Shown one piece after another: positions 27,124 through 38,456 of a stretch of DNA of 64,000 nt. This DNA comes from Akkermansia sp. RCC_12PD. Its GTDB lineage: Bacteria > Verrucomicrobiota > Verrucomicrobiia > Verrucomicrobiales > Akkermansiaceae. Position numbers and translations under genes: made by a program. The stretch's first letter is position 1; every line of letters starts with the position of its first letter. Where the stretch lies: assembly GCF_036417355.1 (NCBI RefSeq), contig NZ_CP143889.1, positions 124,001 to 188,000 on the forward strand, written 5' to 3'. The notes under the pieces were generated by a model. That model worked only from the letters and a program-made list of their open reading frames with translations, was not told the DNA's origin and made no database searches.

Positions 27124-29343
27124 ATGAACACGCACTCATTCCGTTGGATCAGACTTACAGCGTTTTCGGCCCTTGCCGCGGCAGCCATAACTTCCTGCGC
27201 CTCAGCGGCCACCGATTTCAACCAGGTTGGCAAGCAGATGTCCCTTCTGCTCCAAAACTTCCACTTTTCCCGCAAGGAATTCAGCGACGATCTTTCCAAC
27301 AAGTTTCTGGAAACCTATCTGCGCAAGGTCGACCCCAGCAAGATTTTCTTCACCCAGCAGGATGTGGACGCCCTGAAGAAGAAATACGGAAAGGAACTGG
27401 ACGACTACCTGATGTCCGGACAGATGATGGACGCGGCCAAGGCCATGCACGCCCTGTACCGCCAGCGCGCCATGCAGCGCATTGCCTATGCGCGCGACCT
27501 GCTGAAACAGGGCGGCTTTACGTTCACGCAGGACAAGACCATTGAACGCTCCCGCCGCAAGATCGACTCCTGGCCCAAGGATGAAGCGGAAATGCAGCAG
27601 GTCTGGAAGGACTTGGTGGAGGAACAGCTCCTGTCCGAGACCCTGCGCCGAGAAACCGTGGCGCGCCTGGCCAAGGAACAGAACAAGCCTGATCCGCTGG
27701 CCAATGAAAAGCCTGTGGAAGAAAAGCTACTCATGCGCTATGAGCGCATTCAGCGCAACATTCAGGAAACGGATCTGGAAGACGTGGCGGAAACCCTGCT
27801 GAGCGCGGTAGCCCTGACCTATGACCCACACACGGACTACATGGGAGCCCGCCAAGTGGACCGCTTCAAGATCTCCATGAGTCCGGAGCTCACCGGCATC
27901 GGAGCCCTGCTGGGCGGCGAGGATGACGGCTCCACGAAAATCAACGGAATCGTTGTGGGAGGTCCGGCGGACAAGTCCGGAGAACTCAAGCTCAACGACC
28001 GCATCGTGGCCATTGACTCCAACAACACCGGAGAGATGGTGGATATCCTGTTCATGAAGCTGGACAAGGTGGTGGATATGATCCGCGGCTCGGAAAACTC
28101 CCAGATCCGCCTGAAGGTGGAACCGGCGGACGCTCCCGGCCAGGCCAAGATCATCACGCTGACCCGCTCCAAGGTGCCGTTGAAAGATGAACTGGCCAAA
28201 GCGGAAATCATTGAACTGAACGGTGCCCCGGACGGCCAGAACCGCATCGGCGTGCTGAGCCTTCCCTCCTTTTACGCGGATATGGACGGCGGCGACCGCC
28301 GCTGCGCCGCAGACGTCAAAAAACTCCTGGAACGGATGAACAAGGAAAAAGTGGACGGCCTCGTGATCGACCTCCGCAACAACGGCGGCGGCTCTCTGGA
28401 AGAAGTGCGCCTGATGACCGGATTTTTCACCGGGCGCGGCCCCGTGGTACAGATCAAGGACACCCGCGGCAACGTGGATGTGAAAACCGCCAACAATCGT
28501 GAAAAACTCTTCAAGGGCCCCATTGTAGTGCTGATCAACAAGCTCAGCGCCTCCGCCTCGGAAATTCTCGCCGCCGCCCTTCAGGACTACGGCCGCGCCG
28601 TCATTGTGGGGGACACCTCCACCTTCGGCAAGGGAACCGTGCAGCAGCCAGTGGACATCGGACAGTACCTGCCCTACTTCTCCGCCAGGGACCGGGCCGG
28701 CCTGCTGAAAGTCACTACGCAAAAGTTCTACCGGGTGCCGGGCGGTTCCACGCAGCTGAAGGGCGTGGAAAGCGACATTCAACTGCCCACCGCCACGGCT
28801 GCCTTTGAACTGGGAGAGGAAATCCTGGACTACGCCATGCCCTACGACCAGATCCCCCCCTGCCACAATTACAAGAAGGACTCCGCCATCGCCGGCATCC
28901 TCCCCGCCCTGAAAGCAGCCAGTGCCGAACGCGTAGCAAAGGACCGCGACCTCCAGATCGCCAAGGAAGACATAGCCATGATGAAGCAGCGCATCAAGGA
29001 CAACAAGCTATCCCTGAACAAAAAGGTCCGCGAACAGGAAAACGCCTCCCTGGAAGAACGCCGCAAATCCATCAACCAAGAGCGGAAAACCCGCTTTGCG
29101 CAGATGGCCAAGGACGACGCCGCAAAGTACAAAATCTACCGCCTCACACTGGACGACATCAACGCGCCGGAACTGCCCCTGGCCAATCCTGAAAAGGACA
29201 ATGAACAGTTCATGCACGTGGCGGAAGACCCCACGGCGGAACTGGACGACTCCCCGGAATATCCCTCCGGCCTTGATCCCGAACTCCGGGAAGGCATCAA
29301 CATTGTCCAGGACATGCTGAAACAGCAAACTCCTGCAAAATAA
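27124..29343 (+). CDS. prc: Carboxy-terminal processing protease Prc/Tsp (S41 family)
   Basis: A 739-residue periplasmic protease. The signal peptide (FSALAAAAITSCASA) could be processed as a lipoprotein or by signal peptidase I. An N-terminal Tsp helical domain (FLETYLRKVDPSKIFFTQQD) is followed by a PDZ domain around 250-350. The S41 core contains GLVIDLRNNGGGSLEEVRLMTG, then NKLSASASEILAAAL carrying the catalytic Ser, and TFGKGTVQQP with the catalytic Lys. The C-terminal Tsp domain is charged. Tsp-type enzymes trim or degrade envelope proteins from their C termini. I chose the Met at 27124 because the signal peptide begins there. A strong terminator follows. Confidence 0.93.
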   Translation: MNTHSFRWIRLTAFSALAAAAITSCASAATDFNQVGKQMSLLLQNFHFSRKEFSDDLSNKFLETYLRKVDPSKIFFTQQDVDALKKKYGKELDDYLMSGQMMDAAKAMHALYRQRAMQRIAYARDLLKQGGFTFTQDKTIERSRRKIDSWPKDEAEMQQVWKDLVEEQLLSETLRRETVARLAKEQNKPDPLANEKPVEEKLLMRYERIQRNIQETDLEDVAETLLSAVALTYDPHTDYMGARQVDRFKISMSPELTGIGALLGGEDDGSTKINGIVVGGPADKSGELKLNDRIVAIDSNNTGEMVDILFMKLDKVVDMIRGSENSQIRLKVEPADAPGQAKIITLTRSKVPLKDELAKAEIIELNGAPDGQNRIGVLSLPSFYADMDGGDRRCAADVKKLLERMNKEKVDGLVIDLRNNGGGSLEEVRLMTGFFTGRGPVVQIKDTRGNVDVKTANNREKLFKGPIVVLINKLSASASEILAAALQDYGRAVIVGDTSTFGKGTVQQPVDIGQYLPYFSARDRAGLLKVTTQKFYRVPGGSTQLKGVESDIQLPTATAAFELGEEILDYAMPYDQIPPCHNYKKDSAIAGILPALKAASAERVAKDRDLQIAKEDIAMMKQRIKDNKLSLNKKVREQENASLEERRKSINQERKTRFAQMAKDDAAKYKIYRLTLDDINAPELPLANPEKDNEQFMHVAEDPTAELDDSPEYPSGLDPELREGINIVQDMLKQQTPAK

Positions 29344-29369
29344 GGGAGAGACTCCCTGCTCTTTGAAAA

Positions 29370-29409
29370 GCGCCCCGGTTTCCGCCAGAAGCCGGGGCGC
29401 CTTTTGTTA
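29370..29409 (+). terminator. Terminator after prc
   Basis: A 9-bp stem GCGCCCCGG (29370-29378) / CCGGGGCGC (29392-29400) is followed by CTTTTGTTAT. It lies 26 bases past the prc stop. Confidence 0.85.
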
Positions 29410-29522
29410 TTTAAACGGCGATTCCGGAAGCTTCAAATTGGAATGATTCAATTCTTCATCCCGGACTTGCCAGCCGGAAAGAAATGAGGCAGAATATTTT
29501 CCCGCCAGCAATATGCACCATC

Positions 29523-31211
<1,689 letters not shown>

Positions 31212-31236
31212 CCCCCTGTGTCCCAACATGCTTTCC

Positions 31237-31270
31237 AGCCGTTCCGCCTCTCCGGCGGAACGGCTTTTTT
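31237..31270 (+). terminator. Terminator after the RpiB-SHMT gene
   Basis: A 12-bp stem AGCCGTTCCGCC (31237-31248) / GGCGGAACGGCT (31254-31265) with a 5-base loop is followed by TTTTT. Confidence 0.92.
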
Positions 31271-31503
31271 AGGGTCTGAATCATGAAAATTCCATACGGA
31301 CAGCTAAACAGCTTCCAGCGACCGGAACATTCGATTCATCACGGAACGGCCAGAGTCTCTTCTAACGTCGAAAGGCCTTGAATTCGTAGCTGTTGAAATT
31401 GGATCCCCTATTGATTATTAGCAGGCAGCGATTCCTGCTAAAGGGGATGAGGCTTCTTCCGACGAATTTCCGTGAAGCGGGAAATAACCTTGCTTCCCAA
31501 TCA

Positions 31504-31568
31504 TTTATCGTATCTAATACGGGATAATGGTTTATCCAGAAAAACAATTTTATATAAGATACGATGAA
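31504..31568 (+). promoter_or_regulatory. Inverted repeat that includes the start codon of the next gene
   Basis: ATCGTATCT (31507-31515) is perfectly complementary to AGATACGAT (31557-31565), and pairing extends outward through a G-U and two A-U pairs. The right arm contains the first two bases of the ATG at 31564, and the extension pairs the third. An inner hairpin GGATAA (31522-31527) / TTATCC (31532-31537) lies within. If transcribed, this would bury the start codon, suggesting translational control. The DNA is notably AT-rich here. Confidence 0.4.
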
Positions 31569-32100
31569 AAGCCTGGTAATATACTTGCTTGCGGGAACAG
31601 CCATGCTGTGCCCCATGAACGGAAGCAGCGAAGAAAGCGCCCCGTCCACGCCTCCGCCTGTAAAAGACCCTAAAGATGATTTCCTACCGGACATGGATTT
31701 TTGTTCCATGGTATTTCAAGATATTTCATCAAAACCCATTGTCTGGAATGATGACCGCTCCCTGGCTGTTATTTACGACGAGACGGCATCGGGCGTGCTT
31801 TGCTATACGTTCTGGTGCGTAAAAAGAAACGCACAGGGAAGGATGGTTCCCATTGCCAAGTATGCAGTCTGGACAGATTTTCCCAAAAAAGGAATCCTGC
31901 TGGACGAAAAAGGGCTAACCGTCGTGCTGGAAAGTACCAAGTGGCAAAAGGTAGGAACGACGACGATCAGCCATTATTTTCCGTTTACGATTCCCCAGGC
32001 ACAAATATCTTTCACACAAAAAGGAAACGAGCACCTGAACGGCGTGAAGAATGAGGATCTGGAAAAGGAATGGAAAGAATTTACGGAAAAATGGGATTAA
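31564..32100 (+). CDS. Hypothetical small secreted protein
   Basis: A 178-residue protein with an N-terminal hydrophobic segment (MKSLVIYLLAGTAMLCPMNG) that looks like a signal peptide, followed by a Ser/Pro-rich linker (SSEESAPSTPPPVKDPKDD). The remaining part has alternating polar and aromatic residues typical of a beta-rich fold, and a charged helical C terminus (KNEDLEKEWKEFTEKWD). I do not recognise a family. The gene is less GC-rich than its neighbours and is flanked by terminators on both sides, so it forms its own transcription unit. Its start codon lies in the arm of an inverted repeat. Confidence 0.65.
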   Translation: MKSLVIYLLAGTAMLCPMNGSSEESAPSTPPPVKDPKDDFLPDMDFCSMVFQDISSKPIVWNDDRSLAVIYDETASGVLCYTFWCVKRNAQGRMVPIAKYAVWTDFPKKGILLDEKGLTVVLESTKWQKVGTTTISHYFPFTIPQAQISFTQKGNEHLNGVKNEDLEKEWKEFTEKWD

Positions 32101-32158
32101 CGGATATTTCCGGTTCATTGGGAGGATGTCTTATCAATGGATTCTCAAGAAAACCGTT

Positions 32159-32194
32159 AATAAAAACAGGCCGGACTTAAACAGTCCGTCCTGT
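32159..32194 (-). terminator. Likely bidirectional terminator
   Basis: The stem ACAGG-CGGACT / AGTCCG-CCTGT (one mismatch, 32166-32194) has a 5-base loop. On the minus strand it is followed by TTTTTATTAAC, matching termination of the DoxD-like gene about 200 bases upstream. It may also end the plus-strand hypothetical gene. I see nothing else between 32101 and 32391. Confidence 0.65.
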
Positions 32195-32391
32195 CGAATT
32201 TACCCCAAGGATAATTTATTGCTTATTCAAGGGACTTTCGGATGAATGGGCATGTCATTCCATCCTTCGGGCTTGGCGAAGAAACTGTATTGCTTGTTCT
32301 TGAAGAAATCATACACGCTTATCGTCCGGAAAAATTTTCCCCACGGGGGTTCTTATCCTTATTGTGCCTTTCTCCTTCTTCCGGGGCGGCC

Positions 32392-33444
32392 TCATGCACC
32401 ACCGGCCTTTCGGACCTGAGCGGACCACTCCTTGCCGCTCACATCCGTCAGCACGATGGAGACCGGACCTGCCGGAACCACGGGCAACGTGACGGGAAGC
32501 GTTACGCCGGCCTTCGCCCCCAGCGGTATAACCAAACCGAAAGCTCCCGGCTTGATCCGCGCGATATAACTATTTTCAATAGCGGAAGGAGGGATGGCGG
32601 AAAGCTCGTCCGCCTCCATCCTCCACAGGGTGTTTCCCTGGCCGTCTGTCAGCCGGATGCGGACCAGGAAGGAACCGTAGGTGTCCACGCCCTCCGTGCG
32701 GTATATGTTGAAGCGCAGGCCATCCCCGGAGAGGGAGGCCCCGCTGACTTCCAGCAGGGGCTTCACGGATTTGTTATGGAGCGGCCCCCAGACCCCGCCA
32801 TGGAAAAACTGGTTGGTTCCCAGAGTGACGAACATCATGAACACGGCGGACCAAATGGAAATCTTCGCCAGCTTTCCGTACTCCAGCGGCAACGGACCGG
32901 AAGCTACCCAGGCAAACAGGGAGGAACGGCGCGAGCAGCACGGAAGCTTGGAAAGCCTGCCGTCCAGAGAACAGGAACCGCCCCCCGTCAGGAAGAGGAG
33001 AAGTCCGGCGCACATCCCCAGAATGCCTATCTGCCATTCATCCAGGCAGGTGGTTCCCAGCCACCCGGAACCCAGCAGAATCCCCAGCGCCAGGGAGAAA
33101 ACTCCTACGGCCGCCAGACGCGTCAGCAGCCCCAGCATGAGCATCAGCCCTACCAGGCATTCAATGATGGTAAACGCCGCCATAAACCACCAGAGTTCGG
33201 ACGGATGCGTCACCAGATATTCAATGACCGGCTTGATGCCCAGCGCATTGGGAAGAAAATGGTTGAATTTAACGCCAATGTATCCCGGATCATCCGGAAT
33301 CAACTTGTTTTCCAGAACCAGGCGGCGCCAGAAAGCGGAGAAATACGTCCAGCCCACCACCAGGCGAAGAGGAAGGGCTATCACCGCGGCCCAGCGGTAG
33401 GCCTCAGGCCGGAGGGAGGAATCATGGAAACGTTCTTCTTTCAT
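32392..33444 (-). CDS. DoxD/DoxA-like membrane protein (thiosulfate:quinone oxidoreductase family)
   Basis: A 350-residue protein. The first ~175 residues contain four hydrophobic segments of the DoxX/DoxD type (PLRLVVGWTYFSAFWRRL, WWFMAAFTIIECLVGLMLMLGLLTRLAAVG, LDEWQIGILGMCAGLLLFLTGGG). A fifth segment near 205 leads to an extracytoplasmic beta domain resembling DoxA (RFNIYRTEGVDTYGSFLVRIRL). In Acidianus the separate DoxD and DoxA subunits oxidise thiosulfate to tetrathionate and reduce quinone. Whether this bacterial fusion form does so is unknown, and many DoxX-like proteins have other roles. It stands alone on the minus strand. Confidence 0.7.
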   Translation of the reverse strand: MKEERFHDSSLRPEAYRWAAVIALPLRLVVGWTYFSAFWRRLVLENKLIPDDPGYIGVKFNHFLPNALGIKPVIEYLVTHPSELWWFMAAFTIIECLVGLMLMLGLLTRLAAVGVFSLALGILLGSGWLGTTCLDEWQIGILGMCAGLLLFLTGGGSCSLDGRLSKLPCCSRRSSLFAWVASGPLPLEYGKLAKISIWSAVFMMFVTLGTNQFFHGGVWGPLHNKSVKPLLEVSGASLSGDGLRFNIYRTEGVDTYGSFLVRIRLTDGQGNTLWRMEADELSAIPPSAIENSYIARIKPGAFGLVIPLGAKAGVTLPVTLPVVPAGPVSIVLTDVSGKEWSAQVRKAGGA

Positions 33445-33537
33445 CTGGTCAAATTTTACAGTATTTCGTTATCCTATTTCCACCGGAAAAAAATCAAAGG
33501 ATAAAATGCGCGTCCGTGACAGCGGAAGTGTCCGTGC

Positions 33538-34269
33538 CTACCGCGCGGCCATGCCGTCCCATACCGGGAAGTAATAATGCAGGGAGGGCGCAGGTTCATT
33601 CAGCAGACGGTAGTGCCACCATTCCGGGGAATAGTTGGCAAAGCCCTGTTTCTCAAATGCCTTTTTCAGAATCATCCGGTTCCGGTGCTGGAACGGGGTC
33701 ACCAGGGGGCTTTCCGTGGCGGAGCTGGGGTCCAGCAGGTCATGATGGCCGCCCATGTCCACGGGCTTTCCTGTTTTAGCATACAGCAGGGTGGCATCCA
33801 CGGCCACACCGCGGGAATGTTCCGAGAAGTCGCGCACGTAGTGGTCGCCGAAGACTCTGGACTTGTCAATGTTCGGGTAATAGCGCGCCTTCATCTTCTG
33901 GTCCTCGGCATCCCTGCCCCATTTGCAAATGTCCAGCACGGCGGTATGGGGGCGGTAGGCGTCGTAGATTTCCAGCAGATACCCCTGTTTGTACAAGTCT
34001 TCCGATACTTTTTTCAATGCCTGGGCCGCCTGGGTGCGCAGAATGGCCCGCTTGCCGTGGTAGCCGTCCAGCGGACGCCCCACAAAGTTGTCATATCCGG
34101 CGTATTTGAGGTTGCTCCTCACAAGGGGGGCCACCTGGTCCACATAAACAAAGCCCGGCTGCATCACGGGCTGCAAAGGCTGGTTGAATTCAGGCTTGAA
34201 TTCCTTGCTCCCTGAGCAGGAAGCCAATAAAATAAAAATGCCGCATGCCGCGGCCAGGCGGGTCTTCAT
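33538..34269 (-). CDS. D-alanyl-D-alanine dipeptidase lipoprotein, VanX/DdpX type
   Basis: A 243-residue protein with a lipoprotein signal peptide (GIFILLASCSGS, lipobox Cys). The M15D zinc peptidase signatures are present: EIYDAYRPHTAV with the conserved Arg, FSEHSRGVAVDATL with the zinc His and Asp, and SPEWWHYRLLN with the catalytic Glu and third zinc His. The enzyme would cleave D-Ala-D-Ala released during peptidoglycan turnover. There is no vancomycin-resistance cluster nearby, so a nutritional or recycling role is more likely than resistance; that is inference. The start at MKTRLAAA fits the signal peptide. It is 38 bases downstream of the end of the frame containing rpoD's partner genes on the same strand, that is, it follows rpoD. 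Confidence 0.87.
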   Translation of the reverse strand: MKTRLAAACGIFILLASCSGSKEFKPEFNQPLQPVMQPGFVYVDQVAPLVRSNLKYAGYDNFVGRPLDGYHGKRAILRTQAAQALKKVSEDLYKQGYLLEIYDAYRPHTAVLDICKWGRDAEDQKMKARYYPNIDKSRVFGDHYVRDFSEHSRGVAVDATLLYAKTGKPVDMGGHHDLLDPSSATESPLVTPFQHRNRMILKKAFEKQGFANYSPEWWHYRLLNEPAPSLHYYFPVWDGMAAR

Positions 34270-34307
34270 GACCCGTGAGCCTAGCACGGCATGTGGCGCA
34301 AATCCGG

Positions 34308-36368
34308 TCAGGATTCCGTCATTTCCAGGAAGCCCTTGATCTTGCTGATGCGCGTGGGGTGGCGCAGCTTCCGCAAGGCCTTGGCTTCAATCTGGCGGAT
34401 GCGTTCGCGGGTGACGCTGAACTGGCGTCCTACTTCCTCCAGCGTGCGGGGACTGCCGTCCCGGAGGCCGAAACGCTGTTCGATGACTTCTCGTTCGCGA
34501 TCCGTGAGGGTGTCCAGCACATCCTTGATTTTTTCTTTCAGGAAGGAGAAGGAGGCTTCCTCCATGGGATTTTCCGCCGCCTTGTCTTCAATGAAGTCAC
34601 CGAAGGAGGTGTCATCGGAATCGCCCACCGGAGCCTGGAGGGAAATGGGCTGCTGGGCCATTTTCAGCACGGAGCGCACGCGCTCCACGGGGAGGTGGAT
34701 TTCCTCCGCGATTTCCTCCGGCGTAGGTTCGCGCCCGTATTCCTGCACCAGCTGCTTTTGAACGCGCATCAATTTGTTGATGGTTTCAATCATGTGCACG
34801 GGAATGCGGATGGTGCGGGCCTGGTCAGCAATGGAACGGGTAATGGCCTGGCGGATCCACCAGGTGGCGTATGTGGAGAATTTATAGCCGCGGCGGTATT
34901 CGAATTTTTCCACCGCCTTCATGAGGCCCATGTTGCCCTCCTGAATCAGGTCCAGGAAGGAGAGGCCGCGGTTGGTGTATTTTTTGGCAATGGAGATGAC
35001 CAGGCGCAAGTTGGCTTCTACCATTTCATCCTTGGCCTTGCGGGCCTCGCGGAGCCATTTCCTGAGTTCCTGGTAGGCTTCGCCCATTTCATCCGCCGTC
35101 ATCCACATGCGCAGTTCCAGTTCCGCAAGGTGCTCCTTGAGTTCCTTGTTGCCGGGGTCTTTTTCAATCTTTTTCTGCAGGCGCAGCACGCGGTCGCGGG
35201 CTTCGTCAATCACGGAGCAGAAGTCTTCAATCACCTTGTGCTTGAAGTACAGGCGGCCGAACAGCTTCACCAGAACGCCGGTGATTTTGTCGAATTCAGC
35301 CTGGCGGGCCTTGACGGCCTTGGCCGCTTCCTTGCTGCGGTACAGCTTGCGGAAGGCGCTTGAGGCGTCCTGGTGCGTCTGCTGGATCTGGGCGCAAAGC
35401 TGGGCCAGGCCCTTCATGTAGCGTTCCCGCGAGTCGATCTTCTTGTCCAGAATCACGCGGTCAAAGCGTTCCTCATTGTCAAGCAGGCGGTAGGCCACAT
35501 CTAGATAGGCGTTGGCAATGAAACCGAAGCGGTGGACGGAGCGCTGGACGTTCTGTTCCGCGTCCTCAATCCTCTTGGAGATGGCCACTTCCTCTTCACG
35601 GGTGAGCAGGGAGACCTGCCCCATCTGCTTGAGGTACATGCGGACGGGGTCGTCCAGAATGTCCATCTTGGCTTCCAGCTTTTCCTCTTCATCCTCTTCC
35701 TCCGTGTTGATGCGGGTGCGGTCCGTGTAGCTGTCCACGTCGGAAGCGTCGATGATGTCGAATGCCATGCTGCGCAGGCGGTCCATGATGGCCTCGTAAT
35801 CCTGCTGGTCTACGATGTCGTTCGGAAGGGAATCGTTGATGTCGTCAAAAGTCAGGTATCCCTGTTCCTTGGCAAGCTTGATGAGTTCACGGATTTTCTC
35901 CTGAATTTCCGGGGCGTCAATCGGGTTCGTGATCTTGCGGCTGGCAGCCTTCTTGCGTTCCTCTTCCAGAATTTCACTCAATTTTTTGGGAGTTTCATTC
36001 TTGGAAGGCTTGGACGCGGGTTTGGCAGGTTTCGCCGGCTTCTTTTCTGCCGCCTTTGCGTGGGCCTTCTTGGCAGGAACGGGAGCGGCCTTTTTGGCCG
36101 GGGCCTTCTTTTCCACGGGTTTGGCGGCGGAAGCAGCAGGCACCGCCTTGGGAGCCTTGGCCGGGGATTTAGCCGCTGGCGCCGCCTTTTTAGCAGCCGC
36201 AGGAGCGGATGGCTTGGCAGCAGTTTTTTTGGCGGGAGCCGCCTTCGGGGCGGGTTTGGAAGCTTTGGCGGCAGGTTTGGCCGCTACTTTTTCCCTGGTT
36301 TCGGAAGCTTTTTTGCTGACAGAGGTCTTCTTGGGAGAAGAGGAGGATGGGTCACCGGATTTGGACAT
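34308..36368 (-). CDS. rpoD: RNA polymerase primary sigma factor, with long basic N-terminal tail
   Basis: The housekeeping sigma factor, 686 residues. Residues 1-128 form a low-complexity Lys/Ala/Pro tail like histone H1. Region 1.1 follows ([24 protein letters not shown]), then region 1.2 ([23 protein letters not shown]), a non-conserved region, region 2 ([22 protein letters not shown] and [17 protein letters not shown]), region 3 and region 4 with the -35-binding helix-turn-helix [20 protein letters not shown]. The start at MSKSGDPSS (36368) is preferred over an upstream in-frame Met. It lies 59 bases downstream of dnaG, the usual pairing with DNA primase in the macromolecular synthesis operon. 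Confidence 0.96.
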   Translation of the reverse strand: MSKSGDPSSSSPKKTSVSKKASETREKVAAKPAAKASKPAPKAAPAKKTAAKPSAPAAAKKAAPAAKSPAKAPKAVPAASAAKPVEKKAPAKKAAPVPAKKAHAKAAEKKPAKPAKPASKPSKNETPKKLSEILEEERKKAASRKITNPIDAPEIQEKIRELIKLAKEQGYLTFDDINDSLPNDIVDQQDYEAIMDRLRSMAFDIIDASDVDSYTDRTRINTEEEDEEEKLEAKMDILDDPVRMYLKQMGQVSLLTREEEVAISKRIEDAEQNVQRSVHRFGFIANAYLDVAYRLLDNEERFDRVILDKKIDSRERYMKGLAQLCAQIQQTHQDASSAFRKLYRSKEAAKAVKARQAEFDKITGVLVKLFGRLYFKHKVIEDFCSVIDEARDRVLRLQKKIEKDPGNKELKEHLAELELRMWMTADEMGEAYQELRKWLREARKAKDEMVEANLRLVISIAKKYTNRGLSFLDLIQEGNMGLMKAVEKFEYRRGYKFSTYATWWIRQAITRSIADQARTIRIPVHMIETINKLMRVQKQLVQEYGREPTPEEIAEEIHLPVERVRSVLKMAQQPISLQAPVGDSDDTSFGDFIEDKAAENPMEEASFSFLKEKIKDVLDTLTDREREVIEQRFGLRDGSPRTLEEVGRQFSVTRERIRQIEAKALRKLRHPTRISKIKGFLEMTES

Positions 36369-36427
36369 ATCTTGAAAGGAAGAGGGCACAATTCACCATT
36401 ATATCAATACCCGCAGGTATCGAGGCG

Positions 36428-38236
36428 TTACATTGTACCCAAAAGACGTTTCAAGTCAACACTAAGTTTCGATAATTCCACCCTTCTTGCAGCATCCGTG
36501 GAGGGGTCCGCAATTTCCGCCATCAGGGAGGCAATGTGCTTTTCCAGTGCCGCCTTTGCGATGCCGGAACAGGCCTCCTGCACGCACCGGCTTACGTCCG
36601 CAATGGGGATGGGGTCCAGACTGAGCATGGCCAGGGCGTCCTTCTCCGGCTGAGGCAGGGATTCCAGAAACGCGTGGATGGAGGCCGGATTGTCCGGTTT
36701 CGGCATGCGGGCCAGGATTTTTTTCAGGATGCCCCCGCCCGGCAGCAGGCGCATCGGCTCCAGCAATTCTTCAATGCGGTCCACGATCAGCTCCTGCGCC
36801 TGCGCATTCTGCAGGGCCAGTTCGCATAAAACGGCCACGGCGCGGTTCATCTTTACGGGCGGCAATTCTTCCGGCACATTTCCGGCAGCTTCCCCGGCCC
36901 GGTCCGCGGCACGCACTTGTTCGCGCTCCTTGCGGCGTCCGGCCGTCTTCACGGCGCTGCGCAAATTGCCGATGGTCATGCGCATCCGCGTGGCGAGGTC
37001 CGTCGTGGCCAGGTCACGGGCCACCGGATCGCTCATGCAGGCCAGCAGGGCTGTCATGCCCCGTGCAAAGGAGGCGCTGGCTCCTGCGTCTTCCAGCAGG
37101 CCCTGGCTTTTGGCACGCTCCACGCGCACCTCGAAGAAGGGCCTAGCTTGTTCCACCATCGCCGTGAAAGATTCCCGCCCTTCCCTCTTCATGAAGGAAT
37201 CCGGGTCGTCTCCCGGCGGCAGGTTCACCAGATAAACATCCTTGCCCAGAGGGGCCAGTTCCCGGAAGGCGCGGTCCGCCGCGGCCATTCCCGCCTTGTC
37301 CGCGTCAAAACACAGCACAATTTGGGACGCATAACGGGAAAGCGTCCGGGCATGCTCCGGCGTAAATGCCGTTCCCAGCGGAGCGACGGCAAAAGACAGC
37401 CCGGCTTCATGGCAGGCGATGACGTCGATCTGCCCTTCGCACAGGAGGGCCTTTCCGCTTTTGCCCATCGGACCGCGGGCCTTGTCCAGAGCGAACACGA
37501 CGTCCCCTTTCTTAAAGATGGCCGTTTCAGGGGAGTTGACATATTTGCCTGCATTCTCCTGGGGCCTCAGAAGGCGGCCGGAAAAGGCCACGCACTCTCC
37601 GTACACGTTGTTGATGGGGAACATGAGCCTGTCCCGGAAACGGGCGTAGATATCCCCGCGTTCCCCCCGGTTGGCAAGGCCGGAGTCAATCAGCACCTGG
37701 TCCGCAATTCCTTCCTTCCTCGCCCATGCCAGGAACTCGCGGGAGGAATCCGGGGCCCAGCCCACCTGCCAGCGTTTGGCCATCTCCGCGCCGTAGCCGC
37801 GGGAATTCAGGTAGGCCCTGGCTTCCGCCGCTTTTGGGGAGCGCAGGAGCAGCTTGTGAAAAAAATCCGCCGCCTTTTTGTGGGCTACCAGCAAAGCCGT
37901 GCGCGCCTTGCGGCGTTTTTCCTCAGCGGCGTCATACACCTCCTCCACCAGGGTAATGCCAGCCTTTTCCGCCAGACGCCGGACAGTGTCCGCAAAGCCC
38001 AGGTTTTCCATCTTCATCACGAAGGTGATCGCGGACCCCCCTTCCCCACAGCCGAAGCATTTGAAGTTCTGCCTGGTCTGGTCCACGATGAAGGACGGCG
38101 TTTTTTCATTATGGAACGGACAGCACGCCTTCCAGCGGGACCCGGCGCGCTTCAGGGACAGATAGGAGCCTACCACATCCACAATGTCAGTGGCTTCCAG
38201 AACGCGCCTGATGCTGTCTTCATCAATCCTTCCCAT
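36428..38236 (-). CDS. dnaG: DNA primase
   Basis: A 602-residue primase that makes RNA primers for DNA replication. The N-terminal CHC2 zinc finger is visible as CPFHNEKTPSF with CFGCGEGG. The catalytic core follows (FPINNVYGECVAFSGRLL), then the TOPRIM domain with the conserved Glu in LLCEGQIDVIACHEAG and the DxD-type motif CFDADKAGMAAADRAF. The C-terminal region would bind DnaB helicase. The start at MGRIDEDSIRRVLEATDIVDVVG fits the family; the frame upstream is unrelated. It is first in a dnaG-rpoD pair and divergent from nfeD. Confidence 0.96.
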   Translation of the reverse strand: MGRIDEDSIRRVLEATDIVDVVGSYLSLKRAGSRWKACCPFHNEKTPSFIVDQTRQNFKCFGCGEGGSAITFVMKMENLGFADTVRRLAEKAGITLVEEVYDAAEEKRRKARTALLVAHKKAADFFHKLLLRSPKAAEARAYLNSRGYGAEMAKRWQVGWAPDSSREFLAWARKEGIADQVLIDSGLANRGERGDIYARFRDRLMFPINNVYGECVAFSGRLLRPQENAGKYVNSPETAIFKKGDVVFALDKARGPMGKSGKALLCEGQIDVIACHEAGLSFAVAPLGTAFTPEHARTLSRYASQIVLCFDADKAGMAAADRAFRELAPLGKDVYLVNLPPGDDPDSFMKREGRESFTAMVEQARPFFEVRVERAKSQGLLEDAGASASFARGMTALLACMSDPVARDLATTDLATRMRMTIGNLRSAVKTAGRRKEREQVRAADRAGEAAGNVPEELPPVKMNRAVAVLCELALQNAQAQELIVDRIEELLEPMRLLPGGGILKKILARMPKPDNPASIHAFLESLPQPEKDALAMLSLDPIPIADVSRCVQEACSGIAKAALEKHIASLMAEIADPSTDAARRVELSKLSVDLKRLLGTM

Positions 38237-38456
38237 ACGGCCCGCCCAGACTATCACAAGAACCGGCTTGATACAAGGAGACAGAAGAGAAGCTCCTTCC
38301 ATCAGGCGCTTGAATCATCCCAAGCTTCAGACTGCGTCCCTTTAAAACCGGACCCTCACCCGGTTTCCGGAAGCCGCCATTTCCAACGCAGCCATCATGG
38401 CAGGGAGGATGCATTTCCCCATTGAGAAAAAAGACCCGCCGTGATAGCATTTTACC

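Noticed and set aside
33538-34269. Vancomycin-resistance gene (vanX)
   Set aside because: The fold and motifs fit VanX/DdpX dipeptidases, but no vanH, vanA or regulator lies nearby and it is a lipoprotein; a peptidoglycan-turnover role is more likely.
38422-38450. Possible promoter TTGAGA / TAGCAT just upstream of nfeD
   Set aside because: The -10 match is poor and the predicted transcript start would fall on the start codon; not strong enough to annotate.
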